DNA of 64,000 nucleotides from Nocardioides panacisoli (GCF_019448235.1 NZ_CP080409.1:186001-250000), one strand, 5' to 3'. Positions 17,555-27,816 are shown, numbered from the stretch's first letter. The notes: a model not told the origin generated them from the sequence alone. Made by a program: numbers and translations.

Positions 17555-18553
17555 ATGAGCAAGGGACCGCAGTACGCCGCCCGGGTGGCCCGGCTGCCCG
17601 AGGTGTTCGAGCTGCTCTCGGCGCATCCGGCCGGCGTACCGCTGGCCCGGCTGGCCGAGGAGGTCGGCGCGCCGGCCGACGAGCTGCGTGAGGACCTGCT
17701 GGCCTTCTACAGCGCCGACCTGATGGAGGGTGACCCGCTGCTGGGGCTCTTCCGGCCGCCGGTGCTGGAGTTCCTCGGCGACGACGGTGCCGAGGCCGAC
17801 CCCCACCAGGCCGAGGTCGTCCGCGTGGTCGACGAGCACCCGGCCGACGAGCTGGGCGTGCAGTACGTCGACGCCTCCGAGCTCGCACTGGTCTACACCG
17901 CGGCGTCCGCGCTGCACGACATCGAGCCCGACGAGGACCTCGCCGCCGCCATCGACGTGCTCACCGAGACCATGGTCGGGCGCGAGGCCGGCCCGGAGCC
18001 GACCGCGGCCCGGTGGAACCGTGCGCTGCGCCCGCTGCAGACCGCACAGCGCCAGCGCAATGCGGTGCGCGTCGTCTACTCGCGGGCGTGGGACCACGCG
18101 GTGACGCCCCCGCGGGTGATCCACCCCTACCGGCTGGTGCAGACCCGCCGCGGCTGGGAGGTCGACGCCGGTCCGCCGGATCCCGATGGCTCGCTGCGGA
18201 CCTACCTGCTCTCCGGCGTGCGCGAGTTCGAGGTGCTCGAGGAGCAGTTCGTCCTGCCCGACGACCTGCCGCAGCGCCTCGCCGAGCAGCGGGCGACGTC
18301 GACGGTGACGGTGGTCCTGCCGCACCACGCCCGGTGGGCGGCGGACATGTACGCCGAGAACGTCACGGTCGTGCGCGCCGACGAGGACGACGTCGAGCTC
18401 GAGCTGGAGTGCCTGGAGCCGCTGGAGCGGCGCGTCGGCATGCTGCTGCTCGCTGCCGGTCCGGACAGCTTCGTGCGGGAGCCCGCGGACCTGCGCCACG
18501 CCGGGGTGGTGCTCGCCGAGGAGCTGCTGGTCCACCACCGCGTCACCGGCTGA
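17555..18553 (+). CDS. WYL-domain transcriptional regulator (PafC-like)
   Basis: 332 residues. Winged helix near residues 5-60 (PEVFELLSAHPAGVPLARLAEEVGAPADELREDL), middle helical region and a WYL-type domain with VRVVYSRAWD...VIHPYRLVQTRRGWEVDAG and a WCX end. The pair likely forms a heteromeric regulator like PafBC, which activates genes after DNA damage in mycobacteria. Whether this is that pair or a paralogue cannot be settled from the window. Confidence 0.8.
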   Translation: MSKGPQYAARVARLPEVFELLSAHPAGVPLARLAEEVGAPADELREDLLAFYSADLMEGDPLLGLFRPPVLEFLGDDGAEADPHQAEVVRVVDEHPADELGVQYVDASELALVYTAASALHDIEPDEDLAAAIDVLTETMVGREAGPEPTAARWNRALRPLQTAQRQRNAVRVVYSRAWDHAVTPPRVIHPYRLVQTRRGWEVDAGPPDPDGSLRTYLLSGVREFEVLEEQFVLPDDLPQRLAEQRATSTVTVVLPHHARWAADMYAENVTVVRADEDDVELELECLEPLERRVGMLLLAAGPDSFVREPADLRHAGVVLAEELLVHHRVTG

Positions 18554-18615
18554 GGCCGGTGCGGCCCGGCGGGGGACGGTGGGGCGGTCGCAGTCGGTGG
18601 TGAGGTGCCGATAGT

Positions 18616-18640
18616 GTTGTTGCAAACGATCTGCAACAAC
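18616..18640. promoter_or_regulatory. Second Nur box upstream of the FecCD-type importer
   Basis: Inverted repeat with 9-base arms GTTGTTGCA and TGCAACAAC separated by 7 bases. The core ttgcaaacgatctgcaa (18620-18636) fits the Nur consensus TTGCAA-N5-TTGCAA with one mismatch. The left half GTTGTTGCAA is identical to the box upstream of nikM. It ends 16 bases before the assigned start of the importer operon. Confidence 0.65.
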
Positions 18641-18656
18641 GAACAAGGTGCAACAA

Positions 18657-19745
18657 GTGGCGGTGGCTGTGCGGGCGCCGGGCCGACCCGGGCGCGTCGA
18701 CTCCTCGCGTGGTGACGCACGGGGAGCGCGCTGGGTGCTCGGGCTGACGCTCGCCTTGGGGCTCTCCGCCGTCGCCGCCACGGCGCTCGGTGCGGTCGCG
18801 ATCGGGTTCGGCACGGTCGTGGAGGTGCTGGGGCACCACCTCTTCCTGGTGCCCGAGCAGCAGGCCTGGAGCGCACCCCGCGACGCCATCGTCTGGCAGG
18901 TGCGGCTGCCGCGCGTGGTGCTCGCCGTCACCGTCGGCGCCGGTCTCGCCGTCGCCGGGCTGGCGTTGCAGGCGATGGTGCGCAACCTGCTCGCCGACCC
19001 CTACCTCCTCGGCGTCAACTCCGGCGCCTCGACCGGTGCGGCGGCCGCCATCCTCTTCGGGGTGACGCTCGGCCTCGGGGAGCACGCGCTGGCCGGGAGT
19101 GCGTTCCTCGGCGCGCTCGCCGCGTCCGTCCTCGTCTACGCCATCGCCCGCAGCGGCGGTCGCGTCACCTCGGTCCGGCTGCTGCTGGCCGGCGTCGCGG
19201 TCGGCTACGCGCTCCAGGCGGTCACCAGCTTCCTGATCTTCGCCTCCGACTCCGCGGAGGGGGCCCGGTCGGTCATGTTCTGGTTGCTCGGCTCCCTCGC
19301 CCTCGCGGAGTGGGGCGCGTCGCTGCTGGTCGCCGCGACGGTGGTCGTCCTCACCGTGGCGGTGCTCACGGCCGCAGGGCCACGCCTGGACGCCCTCGCC
19401 ATCGGCGACGAGACCGCGCTCAGCCTGGGGGTGCCGCCGGAGCGGTTCCGGATGCTGCTGCTCGTGGTCGTCGCCCTGTGCATCGCCGTGGTGGTCTCGG
19501 CCGCCGGGAGCATCGGCTTCGTCGGCCTCGTCGTGCCCCATCTCGCGCGCCGTGCGGTCGGGGCGGCGCATCGCTGGACGGTGCCCGTGGCCGCCCTCAT
19601 GGGAGCCGTGCTGCTGCTGTGGGCCGACGTCCTGGCCCGCACCGTCCTCGCCCCGCAGGAGATCCCGATCGGGATCATCACCGCCGTACTCGGGGCGCCC
19701 TTCCTGCTCTTGCTCGTCCGCCGCCTGCACGTCGCCGCCCCGTGA
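18657..19745 (+). CDS. FecCD-family ABC importer permease
   Basis: 362 residues, about ten membrane segments. FecCD/BtuC motifs: QVRLPRVVLAVTVGAGLAVAGLALQAMVRNLLADPYLLGVNSGAS near residue 80-125 and SAAGSIGFVGLVVPHLARRAVGAAHRW near the C-terminus. The family imports ferric siderophores, haem, vitamin B12 and some metal chelates. GTG 18657 is preceded by AAGG eight bases upstream; GTG 18648 is in frame. First gene of a four-gene operon behind a Nur box, so a nickel chelate is a reasonable inference. Confidence 0.9.
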   Translation: MAVAVRAPGRPGRVDSSRGDARGARWVLGLTLALGLSAVAATALGAVAIGFGTVVEVLGHHLFLVPEQQAWSAPRDAIVWQVRLPRVVLAVTVGAGLAVAGLALQAMVRNLLADPYLLGVNSGASTGAAAAILFGVTLGLGEHALAGSAFLGALAASVLVYAIARSGGRVTSVRLLLAGVAVGYALQAVTSFLIFASDSAEGARSVMFWLLGSLALAEWGASLLVAATVVVLTVAVLTAAGPRLDALAIGDETALSLGVPPERFRMLLLVVVALCIAVVVSAAGSIGFVGLVVPHLARRAVGAAHRWTVPVAALMGAVLLLWADVLARTVLAPQEIPIGIITAVLGAPFLLLLVRRLHVAAP

Positions 19746-19759
19746 CCGAGGAGTCCCGC

Positions 19760-20742
19760 ATGTGCCCTGCCCGTCCCCTGATCGCCCTGCTCACGCTGCT
19801 GGGCCTGTCCGCGTGCGGCCTGGTCGCCCCGGGTGAGGCGGAGGAGTCGACGTCGTCGGCCGACGGCTACCCGCTGGTCCTGGAGAACTGTGGTGCCGAC
19901 GTACGACTGGAGGCTGCGCCGGAGAGGGTCGTGCTGCTCAAGAGTGCGGCCGTGCCGTTCCTGTCGCGCCTGGGCGTGCTCGACCGGGTGGTCGCCCGGG
20001 CGGGGGAGTACCCCCGCGACTACTACGACGACGCCACGTGGGCGGCCCTCGAGGAGGTCCCGGCGCTCACGAGCGAGACCGACACCTCCGGCCACCTCCA
20101 GATCTCCAAGGAGGTGGTGATCGACCAGCAGCCCGACCTCGTGCTCGGCGAGGTGGACAACCTCAGTCGCGACACGCTGGCCGCGGTCGACGTACCGCTC
20201 CTGGAGGAGCCGGCGATGTGCGCGGCCGGGATCGAGGACCCGGGCTTCGACGACGTGCGGTCCCAGCTCCGGGCGTACGGCGAGGTCTTCGACCGCCGCG
20301 CCGAGGCCGACCAGGCGGTCGCCGAGCTCGACGACCGCCTCGAGGAGCTCTCCGCCGGCACCGAGGGGGAGGAGCGGACGGCCGCGGTCCTCTACCCGAC
20401 GGTCGGGGGCGGCGTGACCTACGCCTACGGCAGCCGCAGCATGGCGCACCCGGTGCTCGAGGCCGCCGGCTTCGAGAACGTGTACGCCGACACCGACGAG
20501 CGCGTCTTCGAGGTGACGGCGGAGGAGCTGGTCGGCAGGGACCCCGACGTCCTGGTCCTGCTGCACAGCGCCGGCGACCCGGACGAGGTCGTCGACGCCG
20601 TGACCCGGCTCCCCGGGGCCGGCCGGATGACGGCGGTCCGCGACGGCGAACTGATGCCGTTGCTGTTCAACTACGTCGAGCCTCCCACGCCGCTGTCGGT
20701 GGAGGGCCTGGCCATGGTGCGGGAACGGTTCGGGGACGGCGC

Positions 20743-20746
<4 letters not shown>
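19760..20746 (+). CDS. FecB/BtuF-type substrate-binding lipoprotein
   Basis: 328 residues. Lipoprotein signal with lipobox LSAC near residue 18-19, so it is anchored outside the membrane. The mature protein has the class III binding-protein layout, opening with APERVVLLKSAAVPFLSRLGVLDRVVARAG and a long linking helix in the middle. The ligand cannot be read, though it lacks an obvious Arg-rich siderophore pattern. ATG 19760 is preceded by GAGGAG at 6 bases, which favours it over GTG 19742. It delivers substrate to the upstream permease. Confidence 0.88.
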
Positions 20747-21521
<775 letters not shown>

Positions 21522-21525
<4 letters not shown>

Positions 21526-22241
21526 CCACGACCGACCAGGCGCTCACCGTCCAGGACCGCATCGACCGCTACTGGAGCGATCGCGCGGCGTCCTACGACG
21601 ACCACCAGCGCCGTCCCGACCGCCTCCCGCTCAACGATGCCGCGTGGGAGGACGTGTGGGCCGAGGCGCTGCCGCCGGCGCCGGCCACGGTCCTCGACGT
21701 GGGCACCGGGAGTGGCTACGTCGCGTTCCGGCTCGCCGCGCTCGGTCACGACGTCACCGCCACCGACCGCGCCGCCGGGATGCTGGAGCGGGCCCGCCAG
21801 CACGCCGGCGACGGCACACGCGTCCCGCGGTTCCGGCACGGCGACGCGGTCGCCCCCGACTTCAACGACGGCGCGTTCGACGCGGTCGTCAACCGCTACG
21901 TGATGTGGACGCTGCGCGACCCGGTCACCGCACTGGCGAACTGGCGCCGCCTGCTCCGGCCCGGCGGCACCCTCGCTCTGGTCGACTCGACCTGGTTCCC
22001 CGACGGCCTCGACGCCGACACCACTGACGACTTCGTGCGGTGGTACGACGACGAGGTGCGGTCCGCGCTGCCGCTGGCCCCGTCGCGCAGCATCGGCGAC
22101 ACCGCGGACGTGGTTGCAGCCGCCGGATTCCGTGGCGTGACCGTCACCCCGCTGACGCGCATCCTCGAGCTCGACCGGGAGTACGGCGCCGCGCCCGGTC
22201 ACGAGGTGCGGCTGCAGTTCCTGGTGCGGGCGAGTGCCTGA
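21522..22241 (+). CDS. Class I SAM-dependent methyltransferase in the metal-importer operon
   Basis: 239 residues. SAM-binding motif I is TVLDVGTGSGYVAFRL, motif II region VTATDRAAGMLERA and post-I acidic NRYVMWTLRDP, followed by LLRPGGTLALVDS. It belongs to the broad UbiE/Methyltransf_11 group; the substrate is unknown. The ATG overlaps the ATPase stop, so it is made together with the importer. Methylation or modification of an imported metal chelate, or of its ligand after metal release, is a plausible role but only inference. Confidence 0.88.
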
Positions 22242-22255
22242 GCGATGGGGAACGA

Positions 22256-22291
22256 CGAAGGGCCGGGACACGATCGTGTCCCGGCCCTTCG
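22256..22291. terminator. Perfect 36-base palindrome ending the importer operon
   Basis: A 36-base perfect palindrome centred at 22273/22274 with the arms starting CGAAGGGCCGGGACACGA. It lies between the methyltransferase stop and the convergent tRNA-Lys gene. It forms a strong hairpin in either transcript and is probably a bidirectional terminator, although no T-tract follows on either strand. Confidence 0.6.
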
Positions 22292-22298
22292 CGTGATG

Positions 22299-22372
22299 TA
22301 CGCCATCAGGGACTCGAACCCCGAACCCTCTGATTAAGAGTCAGATGCTCTAACCGATTGAGCTAATGGCGC
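22299..22372 (-). tRNA. tRNA-Lys (anticodon CUU)
   Basis: Minus strand: acceptor GCGCCAT with ATGGCGT (one G-T pair), D-arm AGCTCAATCGGTTAGAGC, anticodon stem TCTGA/TCAGA around the loop CTCTTAA (anticodon CTT), T-arm GGTTCGAGTCC. The 3' CCA is not encoded. Confidence 0.95.
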
Positions 22373-22441
22373 CCGTGGTGAAGCGAGAAGTAGATTACCA
22401 GCGGGCGACGCGGCCGGGAAATCGAGGTGCGGTGGCACTGC

Positions 22442-23995
22442 TCACCCCTCCAGCACTGCCCGCGCGGCGTGGTAGCCGCCCAGCCCGGAGACCGCACCAC
22501 CGCGCTGCGATCCGGACCCGCACATCAGCACCGAGCCGATCTCGGTCGCCACGCCCCAGCGCGCCGCCGGGGTGTCCAGGTCGGCCGGATCGACGTCGTC
22601 GGCGAGCCACGGCCACCCCAGGTCGCCGTGGAAGATGTGGCCGCCCGGCATGCCGAGGTCGGCCTCGACGTCCTGGGGCACCTTCGCCTCCAGGCACGGG
22701 TTCCCGGCGGCGTCGCGCGCCAGGCAGGACTCGATCGGGTCCAGCAGGTGCTCGTCGAGCGCGGCGAGGGCGCGGCGTACGGCCTCGTCCTTGGTGGCCG
22801 CGGGATCCGCGGCGAACAGCGAGGCGGGCGTGTGCAGCCCGAAGTAGGTCAGCGTGTGGGTGCCGGGTGGCACGTCGCCCAGGATGCTCGGGTCGCTCAG
22901 GGAGTGGCAGTAGACCTCGCCCGGCATCGGGTCGGGGAGCCGACCGGCGGCCGCTGCGTCGTACGCCGCACCGAGCTGGGAGTAGTCCTCGCCGAGGTGC
23001 AGCGTGCCGGCAAAGGCCTGCTCGGGGTCGACGCCGGAGCGCAGGCGCGGCAGCCGGGAGAGCAGCAGGTTGATCTTGAGCTGGGCGCCCTCGGGTGCCG
23101 GGCCCTCCGGTGCGCCGAGCAGCCGCCGGAGCACCGTGGGTGCGATGTTGGCCAGGACCCGGCACGCGACGGCGCTCCCGCCGTCCCAGTGCACCTCCGT
23201 GGCGCCGGGCTCGGCGCGGATGCCGGTCACCTCGACGCCGGTCTCGATCCGCGCGCCGGCGTCGGTCGCGGCGCGTGCGAGGGCGTCGGTGACCGCGCCC
23301 ATGCCGCCGACGGGCACGCGCCACTCGCCGGTGCCGTTGCCGATCAGGTGGTAGAGGAAGCAGCGGTTCTGCACCAGTGACGGGTCGTGCAGTGAGGCGA
23401 AGGTGCCGATGAGTGCGTCGGTGGCCACGACGCCGCGCACCGTGTCGTCGGCGAAGCGTCGTTCGATCGCCTCGCCGAGGGGCCGCTCCACGAGGTCGCG
23501 CCAGATGGTCTCCGGGACCTCGTTGCGCAGGCTCGCGGCCGTCGGCAGCGGGCCCAGCAGGCTCGGGGCGACGACGCGGGCGAGCTGCGCCACCTCGTCG
23601 TAGAAGTCGCACCACGCGGCGTACTCCGCGTCGCCGCCGGTGAGCGCGCGGAACGAGGCCCATGTCGCCGCTCCCTCCTCGTGCTCGACGAAGAGCCCCG
23701 TCGGGGTGCCGCCGCGGACGACGGGGGTGTAGGAGGCCGTGGCCCGCGAGACGAGGCGCAGGTCCAGGTCGAGGTCGTCGACGACCTGCTCGGGGAGCAG
23801 GGAGACGAGGTAGGAGTAGCGGGAGAGCCGCGCATCGACGCCCGGGAAGGCCGCCTCGGAGACGGCGGCGCCGCCCACGACGTCCTTGCGTTCGAGGACC
23901 AGCACGGACTGGCCCGCGCGGGCGAGGTACGCCGCCGCGGTCAGCCCGTTGTGGCCGCCGCCGACGATGACGGTGTCGTAGGTGCCCGAGGACAT
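22442..23995 (-). CDS. FAD-dependent oxidoreductase of the phytoene-desaturase/PYROXD2-like family
   Basis: 517 residues. N-terminal dinucleotide-binding motif VIVGGGHNGLTAAAYLARAG and the following LERKDVVGGAAVSE are diagnostic of the amine-oxidase/carotenoid-desaturase group; the C-terminal GSGSQRGGAVSGLGGYHAARAV closes the FAD site. There is no carotenoid gene nearby, so a pyridine-nucleotide-disulphide-domain PYROXD2-type function is more likely than carotenoid synthesis; substrate unknown. ATG 23995 follows a -10 box by 6 bases. Confidence 0.85.
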   Translation of the reverse strand: MSSGTYDTVIVGGGHNGLTAAAYLARAGQSVLVLERKDVVGGAAVSEAAFPGVDARLSRYSYLVSLLPEQVVDDLDLDLRLVSRATASYTPVVRGGTPTGLFVEHEEGAATWASFRALTGGDAEYAAWCDFYDEVAQLARVVAPSLLGPLPTAASLRNEVPETIWRDLVERPLGEAIERRFADDTVRGVVATDALIGTFASLHDPSLVQNRCFLYHLIGNGTGEWRVPVGGMGAVTDALARAATDAGARIETGVEVTGIRAEPGATEVHWDGGSAVACRVLANIAPTVLRRLLGAPEGPAPEGAQLKINLLLSRLPRLRSGVDPEQAFAGTLHLGEDYSQLGAAYDAAAAGRLPDPMPGEVYCHSLSDPSILGDVPPGTHTLTYFGLHTPASLFAADPAATKDEAVRRALAALDEHLLDPIESCLARDAAGNPCLEAKVPQDVEADLGMPGGHIFHGDLGWPWLADDVDPADLDTPAARWGVATEIGSVLMCGSGSQRGGAVSGLGGYHAARAVLEG

Positions 23996-24001
23996 GTCCG
24001 G

Positions 24002-24007
24002 ACTCTA
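24002..24007 (-). promoter_or_regulatory. Probable -10 box for the FAD oxidoreductase
   Basis: Reads TAGAGT on the minus strand and lies 6 bases before ATG 23995. Confidence 0.5.
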
Positions 24008-24100
24008 GTCACGGCGGCCCGCGTGGTGTCGGGAATGGCGGCGGGCGCGCTATGGTTGACGCGGAAACCAAATGTGTTCCGCAACCGGGAGGTGGCCCTC

Positions 24101-25048
24101 GTGCCCGCGATCACCGTCGACGACCTGACCGTCCTGCCGCGCATCAGCGCGCCCGGCCTGGGGGACCAGCCACGTCCGGTCAAGCAGGTCAGCACCGCCC
24201 CGCAGGGCTATGAGGGCGAGGGCTTCCCGGTGCGCCGCGCCTTCGCCGGCCTCGACCTGCGCGACCTCGACCCGTTCATCATGATGGACCAGATGGGGGA
24301 GGTGGAGTACGCGCCCGGTGAGCCCAAGGGCACGCCGTGGCACCCGCACCGCGGCTTCGAGACGGTCACCTACATGATCGACGGCGTCATGGGGCACACC
24401 GACTCCCACGGCGGTGGCGGGTCGATCACCGACGGCGACACCCAGTGGATGACCGCCGGCAGCGGCATCCTCCACATCGAGACCCCGCCGGAGTGGTTGG
24501 TCACCTCCGGCGGCCTGTTCCACGGCGTCCAGCTCTGGGTGAACCTGCCACGCTCGGACAAGCGCACCGACCCGCGCTACCAGGACATCCGGTCCGGCGA
24601 GGTCGGCCTGGTCACCACGCCCGACGGCGGCGCCCTGGTGCGGGTGATCGCCGGCGACGTCGACGGCCACGTCGGACCGGGGTCGACGCACACCCCGATG
24701 ACCATGGTGCACGCGACCCTCGAGCCGGGCGCCCAGCTGGAGCTGCCCTGGCAGGTCGACTTCAACGCGCTCGTCTACGTGCTCAACGGGGCCGGCACGG
24801 TCGGCATCGACCGCCAGCCGATCCGGATGGGCCAGTCCGCCGCGCTCGGTGCGGGGGACTACCTCACGCTGGCCGCCGACCAGCGCCAGGAGAGCCGGTC
24901 GCCGAAGATGGACGTCATCGTCGTCGGCGGCGAGCCCATCCGCGATGCGATCGCGTGGGCCGGCCCGTTCGTGATGAACACCAAGGCCGAGGTGCTCGAG
25001 GCCTACGAGGACTTCCAGAAGGGGCGGTTCGGGCACATCCCGGCCTGA
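24101..25048 (+). CDS. Pirin family protein (bicupin)
   Basis: 315 residues. Pirin N-domain: DPFIMMDQMGEVEY, HPHRGFETVTYMIDGVMGHTDSHGG and GDTQWMTAGSGILHIETP; the His residues in HPHRG and the later His/Glu bind a metal in known pirins. The C-domain has a second cupin. Some bacterial pirins are quercetinases or redox-sensitive regulators, but that cannot be assigned here. GTG 24101 was chosen because GGGAGG (24087-24092) sits 8 bases upstream. Confidence 0.88.
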   Translation: MPAITVDDLTVLPRISAPGLGDQPRPVKQVSTAPQGYEGEGFPVRRAFAGLDLRDLDPFIMMDQMGEVEYAPGEPKGTPWHPHRGFETVTYMIDGVMGHTDSHGGGGSITDGDTQWMTAGSGILHIETPPEWLVTSGGLFHGVQLWVNLPRSDKRTDPRYQDIRSGEVGLVTTPDGGALVRVIAGDVDGHVGPGSTHTPMTMVHATLEPGAQLELPWQVDFNALVYVLNGAGTVGIDRQPIRMGQSAALGAGDYLTLAADQRQESRSPKMDVIVVGGEPIRDAIAWAGPFVMNTKAEVLEAYEDFQKGRFGHIPA

Positions 25049-25063
25049 CCCCGCGCTCGGTCC

Positions 25064-26119
25064 TCAGCCGTAGTCGGCGAGGACTCGACGGGCCGCTCCG
25101 TCCACGGTGACCGAGCCGCCGTAGGGGAGGATCCACTGGGGTCTGGTGTGACCGAATGGTACGCCGACGCACACCACCGCGGTGGGGTTGTAGCGCGCGA
25201 TGGTCTCCAGTGCGACGTCGCGCTGGGCCTCGCGGTGGGCGGCCCGCTCGGCCTCGCTGGGCAGCACCGCCTGGTCGAGGTTGGCTGACGCAGCGCGGGC
25301 GACGAGCACGGCGTCGACGGCCGAGAGCAGGCCCCGCTCGCCGAGGGCGCGCAGGATCCAGCCGAACTCGCGGGCGGGGATGAGCTCTTCACTGCTCTCC
25401 AGCAGCAGCACGCCCCCGCCGAGCACCGCCGGGTCGGCGGGGAAGCGTCCGGCGGTCAGGATCCACTGCAACACCTCGATGCAGCCGCCCCACGTGGGCC
25501 CCGTGACCGCTCGCGCCGGCCCGGCCCACGTCCACGGCTCGGTGGGACGCCGGTCGCCGTACTCGGAGAGGGCTGCCGGGTCTGCCCAGTCGCGTCCGAA
25601 GTCCTCGGACACGCCCGGGTCGGTCACCTCGAGCCGCCCGCCGGTGAGGAGGGCGGCGCGCAGGGAGTCGGCGTGGCAGGGATCGACGCCGGGGCCGGCG
25701 CCGAGATGGACCTGGGTCGAGCCGCCGTAGAAGCCGCGCACACCCTGTTCCCACAGCCACGACAGCACGTTGGTGTTGTCGCTGTAGCCGAGGAACGGCT
25801 TGGGGTCGGCCCGTGCGACGTCCGGGTCCAGGTGCGGAACCACGGTGATCTGGTCCTCGCCGCCGATGGTGGCGAGGACGGCACGGATGTCGGGGTCGGC
25901 GAACGCGGCATTGAGGTCCGCCGCCCGGTCCTCGGGGGAGGCGTCGAGCCGCCGCGTGGTCGGGTACTCGACCGGCTCGAGACCCGTCAGGTCCCGCAGG
26001 CGACGCAGTGCCTGGTCGTGCACCGCGGGCGCCACGGCCGGGGCGGCGAACGACGGCGACACGATCGCGACGCGGTCGCCCGGGCGCGCCTTCGGCGCGG
26101 TGGTCGGGGGGCGGGCCAT
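25064..26119 (-). CDS. S66-family peptidase (LD-carboxypeptidase/MccF-like)
   Basis: 351 residues. Ser-Glu-His triad motifs of peptidase family S66 are present: nucleophile Ser in FLGYSDNTNVLSWLW, the Glu in GGCIEVLQWIL and the His in VPFGHTRPQWILPYG. The GYSDNT form is closer to MccF-type members, which cleave microcin C-like toxic peptides, than to cell-wall LD-carboxypeptidases (GxSD followed by Ile/Val-Thr). No signal peptide, so a cytoplasmic role in detoxification or murein-peptide recycling fits. Substrate is uncertain. Confidence 0.82.
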   Translation of the reverse strand: MARPPTTAPKARPGDRVAIVSPSFAAPAVAPAVHDQALRRLRDLTGLEPVEYPTTRRLDASPEDRAADLNAAFADPDIRAVLATIGGEDQITVVPHLDPDVARADPKPFLGYSDNTNVLSWLWEQGVRGFYGGSTQVHLGAGPGVDPCHADSLRAALLTGGRLEVTDPGVSEDFGRDWADPAALSEYGDRRPTEPWTWAGPARAVTGPTWGGCIEVLQWILTAGRFPADPAVLGGGVLLLESSEELIPAREFGWILRALGERGLLSAVDAVLVARAASANLDQAVLPSEAERAAHREAQRDVALETIARYNPTAVVCVGVPFGHTRPQWILPYGGSVTVDGAARRVLADYG

Positions 26120-26205
26120 GACCCCATCACACCAGACGACGCCCCCGCCGGTCGCGCCCTGCGGTCGGGCGGCCCGGCGGGGGCGTCTGGGGTGTGTTCA
26201 GGCGG

Positions 26206-27771
26206 TCAGCTCGCGCGTTCCTCGACGGGAACCTCGGCGATCGAACCGTCCTTGATGCCCTGGCGCCACTTGACGATCTCCTCCTTGACCTTCGGCAGCA
26301 GCAGGTAGCAGGCCAGCAGGTTGAAGATCGCGCAGAGGAAGAGCATCGAGTCGGCGAAGGTGAGCACCGACCCCAGGTCGACCACGGCACCGACCACGGT
26401 GAAGAAGCAGAACAGCGCCTTGAAGAAGTTCTCCCGGCCCTTGGTCTTGCCCACGAGCGTGGTCCAGGCCCGCAGCGTGTAGTAGGACCAGGTGATCAGG
26501 GTCGAGAAGGCGAACAGCGCCACGGCCAGCGCGAGGACGTTCTCGAAGCCGGGGAGCACGGTCTCGAAGGACTGCGAGGTCAGGACCACGCCGGTGTCGT
26601 TGCTGATCCCCTGACCGATGAGGTCGTTGTAGTCGGTGGCATCGGCCGCGATCACGATGGTGAGCGCGGTCATCGTGCACACGATCACGGTGTCGATGAA
26701 GGGCTCGAGCAGGGCCACGAAGCCCTCGCTGACCGGGTTCTTCGTCTTGACCGCGGAGTGCACGATCGGCGCGGAGCCGAGGCCGGCCTCGTTGGAGAAG
26801 GCCGCGCGCTGGAAGCCGATGATCAGCACACCGATGACACCACCGGTGATGCCCTCGGGGTTGAAGGCGCCGGAGATGATCGAGCCGAAGGCGGCGGGCA
26901 CCTCGGTGACGTTGATCAGGATGACCAGCAGGCACGCAGCGATGTAGATCACGGCCATCACGGGGACCAGCTTGCTGGTGACCCGGGCGATCGACCGGAC
27001 CCCGCCGATGATCACGATGCCGACGAGGGCGGCGAGGACCAGGCCGAAGATCAGCGACGCCGCGTCGGAGCCGAGGAACCCGCTCTCGCCACCGGTGACC
27101 TCGACGGCCTGGGAGTAGGTCTGGTTGGCCTGGAAGGCGTTGCCGCCCAGGGCGCCGAAGAGGATCAGGGCGACGGCGAAGAAGCCGACCGCGCCCTTGC
27201 TGACGACGCTGCCGAAGCGCTCGAAGGCGACCGGCATGTAGCGGAACGGTCCGCCGGTGACGGTGCCGTCCTCGTGCACCTCGCGGTACTTCACGCCCAG
27301 CGTGCACTCCACGAACTTGGTACACATGCCGAGGAGTCCGGCCAGGACCATCCAGAACGTCGCACCCGGTCCACCCACGGTGACCGCGACGGCGACACCG
27401 GCGATGTTGCCCAGGCCGACCGTGCCGGACACCGCCGACGCCAACGCCTGGAAGTGGGTGACCTCGCCGGGGTCGCTGGCGCGGGAGTACTTCCCGCGCA
27501 CCAGGGCCATCGAGGTCGGGAAGGAGCGGAACTGGATCCCGCCGAAGTAGACGGTGAAGATGAATGCTGCGGCCACCAGCCACAGCGCGACGAGCGGGAC
27601 GTCGACGCCCGCGATCGGCACGGTGAAGAAGACGACGTCGGCGACCGCGGTGGCGACCGGCTCGAAGCCGCTGCTGATGGCGCTCTCCAGGTCTGCCAGC
27701 CAGCCGGAGTTCTCCTCGGCTTCGGCGGCCCCCAGTGAGGTGCCTGCGAACAATGTTTGTGTGATCGGCAT
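26206..27771 (-). CDS. Sodium:alanine/glycine symporter (AGCS family)
   Basis: 521 residues, about eleven membrane segments. AGCS signature regions are present: QALASAVSGTVGLGNIAGVAVAV, GPGATFWMVLAGLLGMCTKFVECTLGVKYRE and GGPFRYM. These carriers bring in small neutral amino acids with Na+. Start ATG 27771 is preceded by GGGTGA; ATG 27789 is an alternative. It lies on the same strand and downstream of an Lrp-type regulator gene (27817-28329), which probably controls it. Confidence 0.92.
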   Translation of the reverse strand: MPITQTLFAGTSLGAAEAEENSGWLADLESAISSGFEPVATAVADVVFFTVPIAGVDVPLVALWLVAAAFIFTVYFGGIQFRSFPTSMALVRGKYSRASDPGEVTHFQALASAVSGTVGLGNIAGVAVAVTVGGPGATFWMVLAGLLGMCTKFVECTLGVKYREVHEDGTVTGGPFRYMPVAFERFGSVVSKGAVGFFAVALILFGALGGNAFQANQTYSQAVEVTGGESGFLGSDAASLIFGLVLAALVGIVIIGGVRSIARVTSKLVPVMAVIYIAACLLVILINVTEVPAAFGSIISGAFNPEGITGGVIGVLIIGFQRAAFSNEAGLGSAPIVHSAVKTKNPVSEGFVALLEPFIDTVIVCTMTALTIVIAADATDYNDLIGQGISNDTGVVLTSQSFETVLPGFENVLALAVALFAFSTLITWSYYTLRAWTTLVGKTKGRENFFKALFCFFTVVGAVVDLGSVLTFADSMLFLCAIFNLLACYLLLPKVKEEIVKWRQGIKDGSIAEVPVEERAS

Positions 27772-27816
27772 CACGTCACCCAATCGCATGGGGCCCCGGG
27801 AGACAAGTCCCCGCGG

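Noticed and set aside
18616..18640. Iron box (IdeR/DmdR) for the FecCD operon
   Set aside because: The repeat GTTGTTGCA-N7-TGCAACAAC does not resemble the IdeR consensus (TTAGGTTAGCCTAACCTAA); it matches Nur instead.
22442..23995. Carotenoid biosynthesis gene (phytoene desaturase)
   Set aside because: No crtB, crtE or crtY-like gene is near, and the sequence fits the wider PYROXD2-like group.
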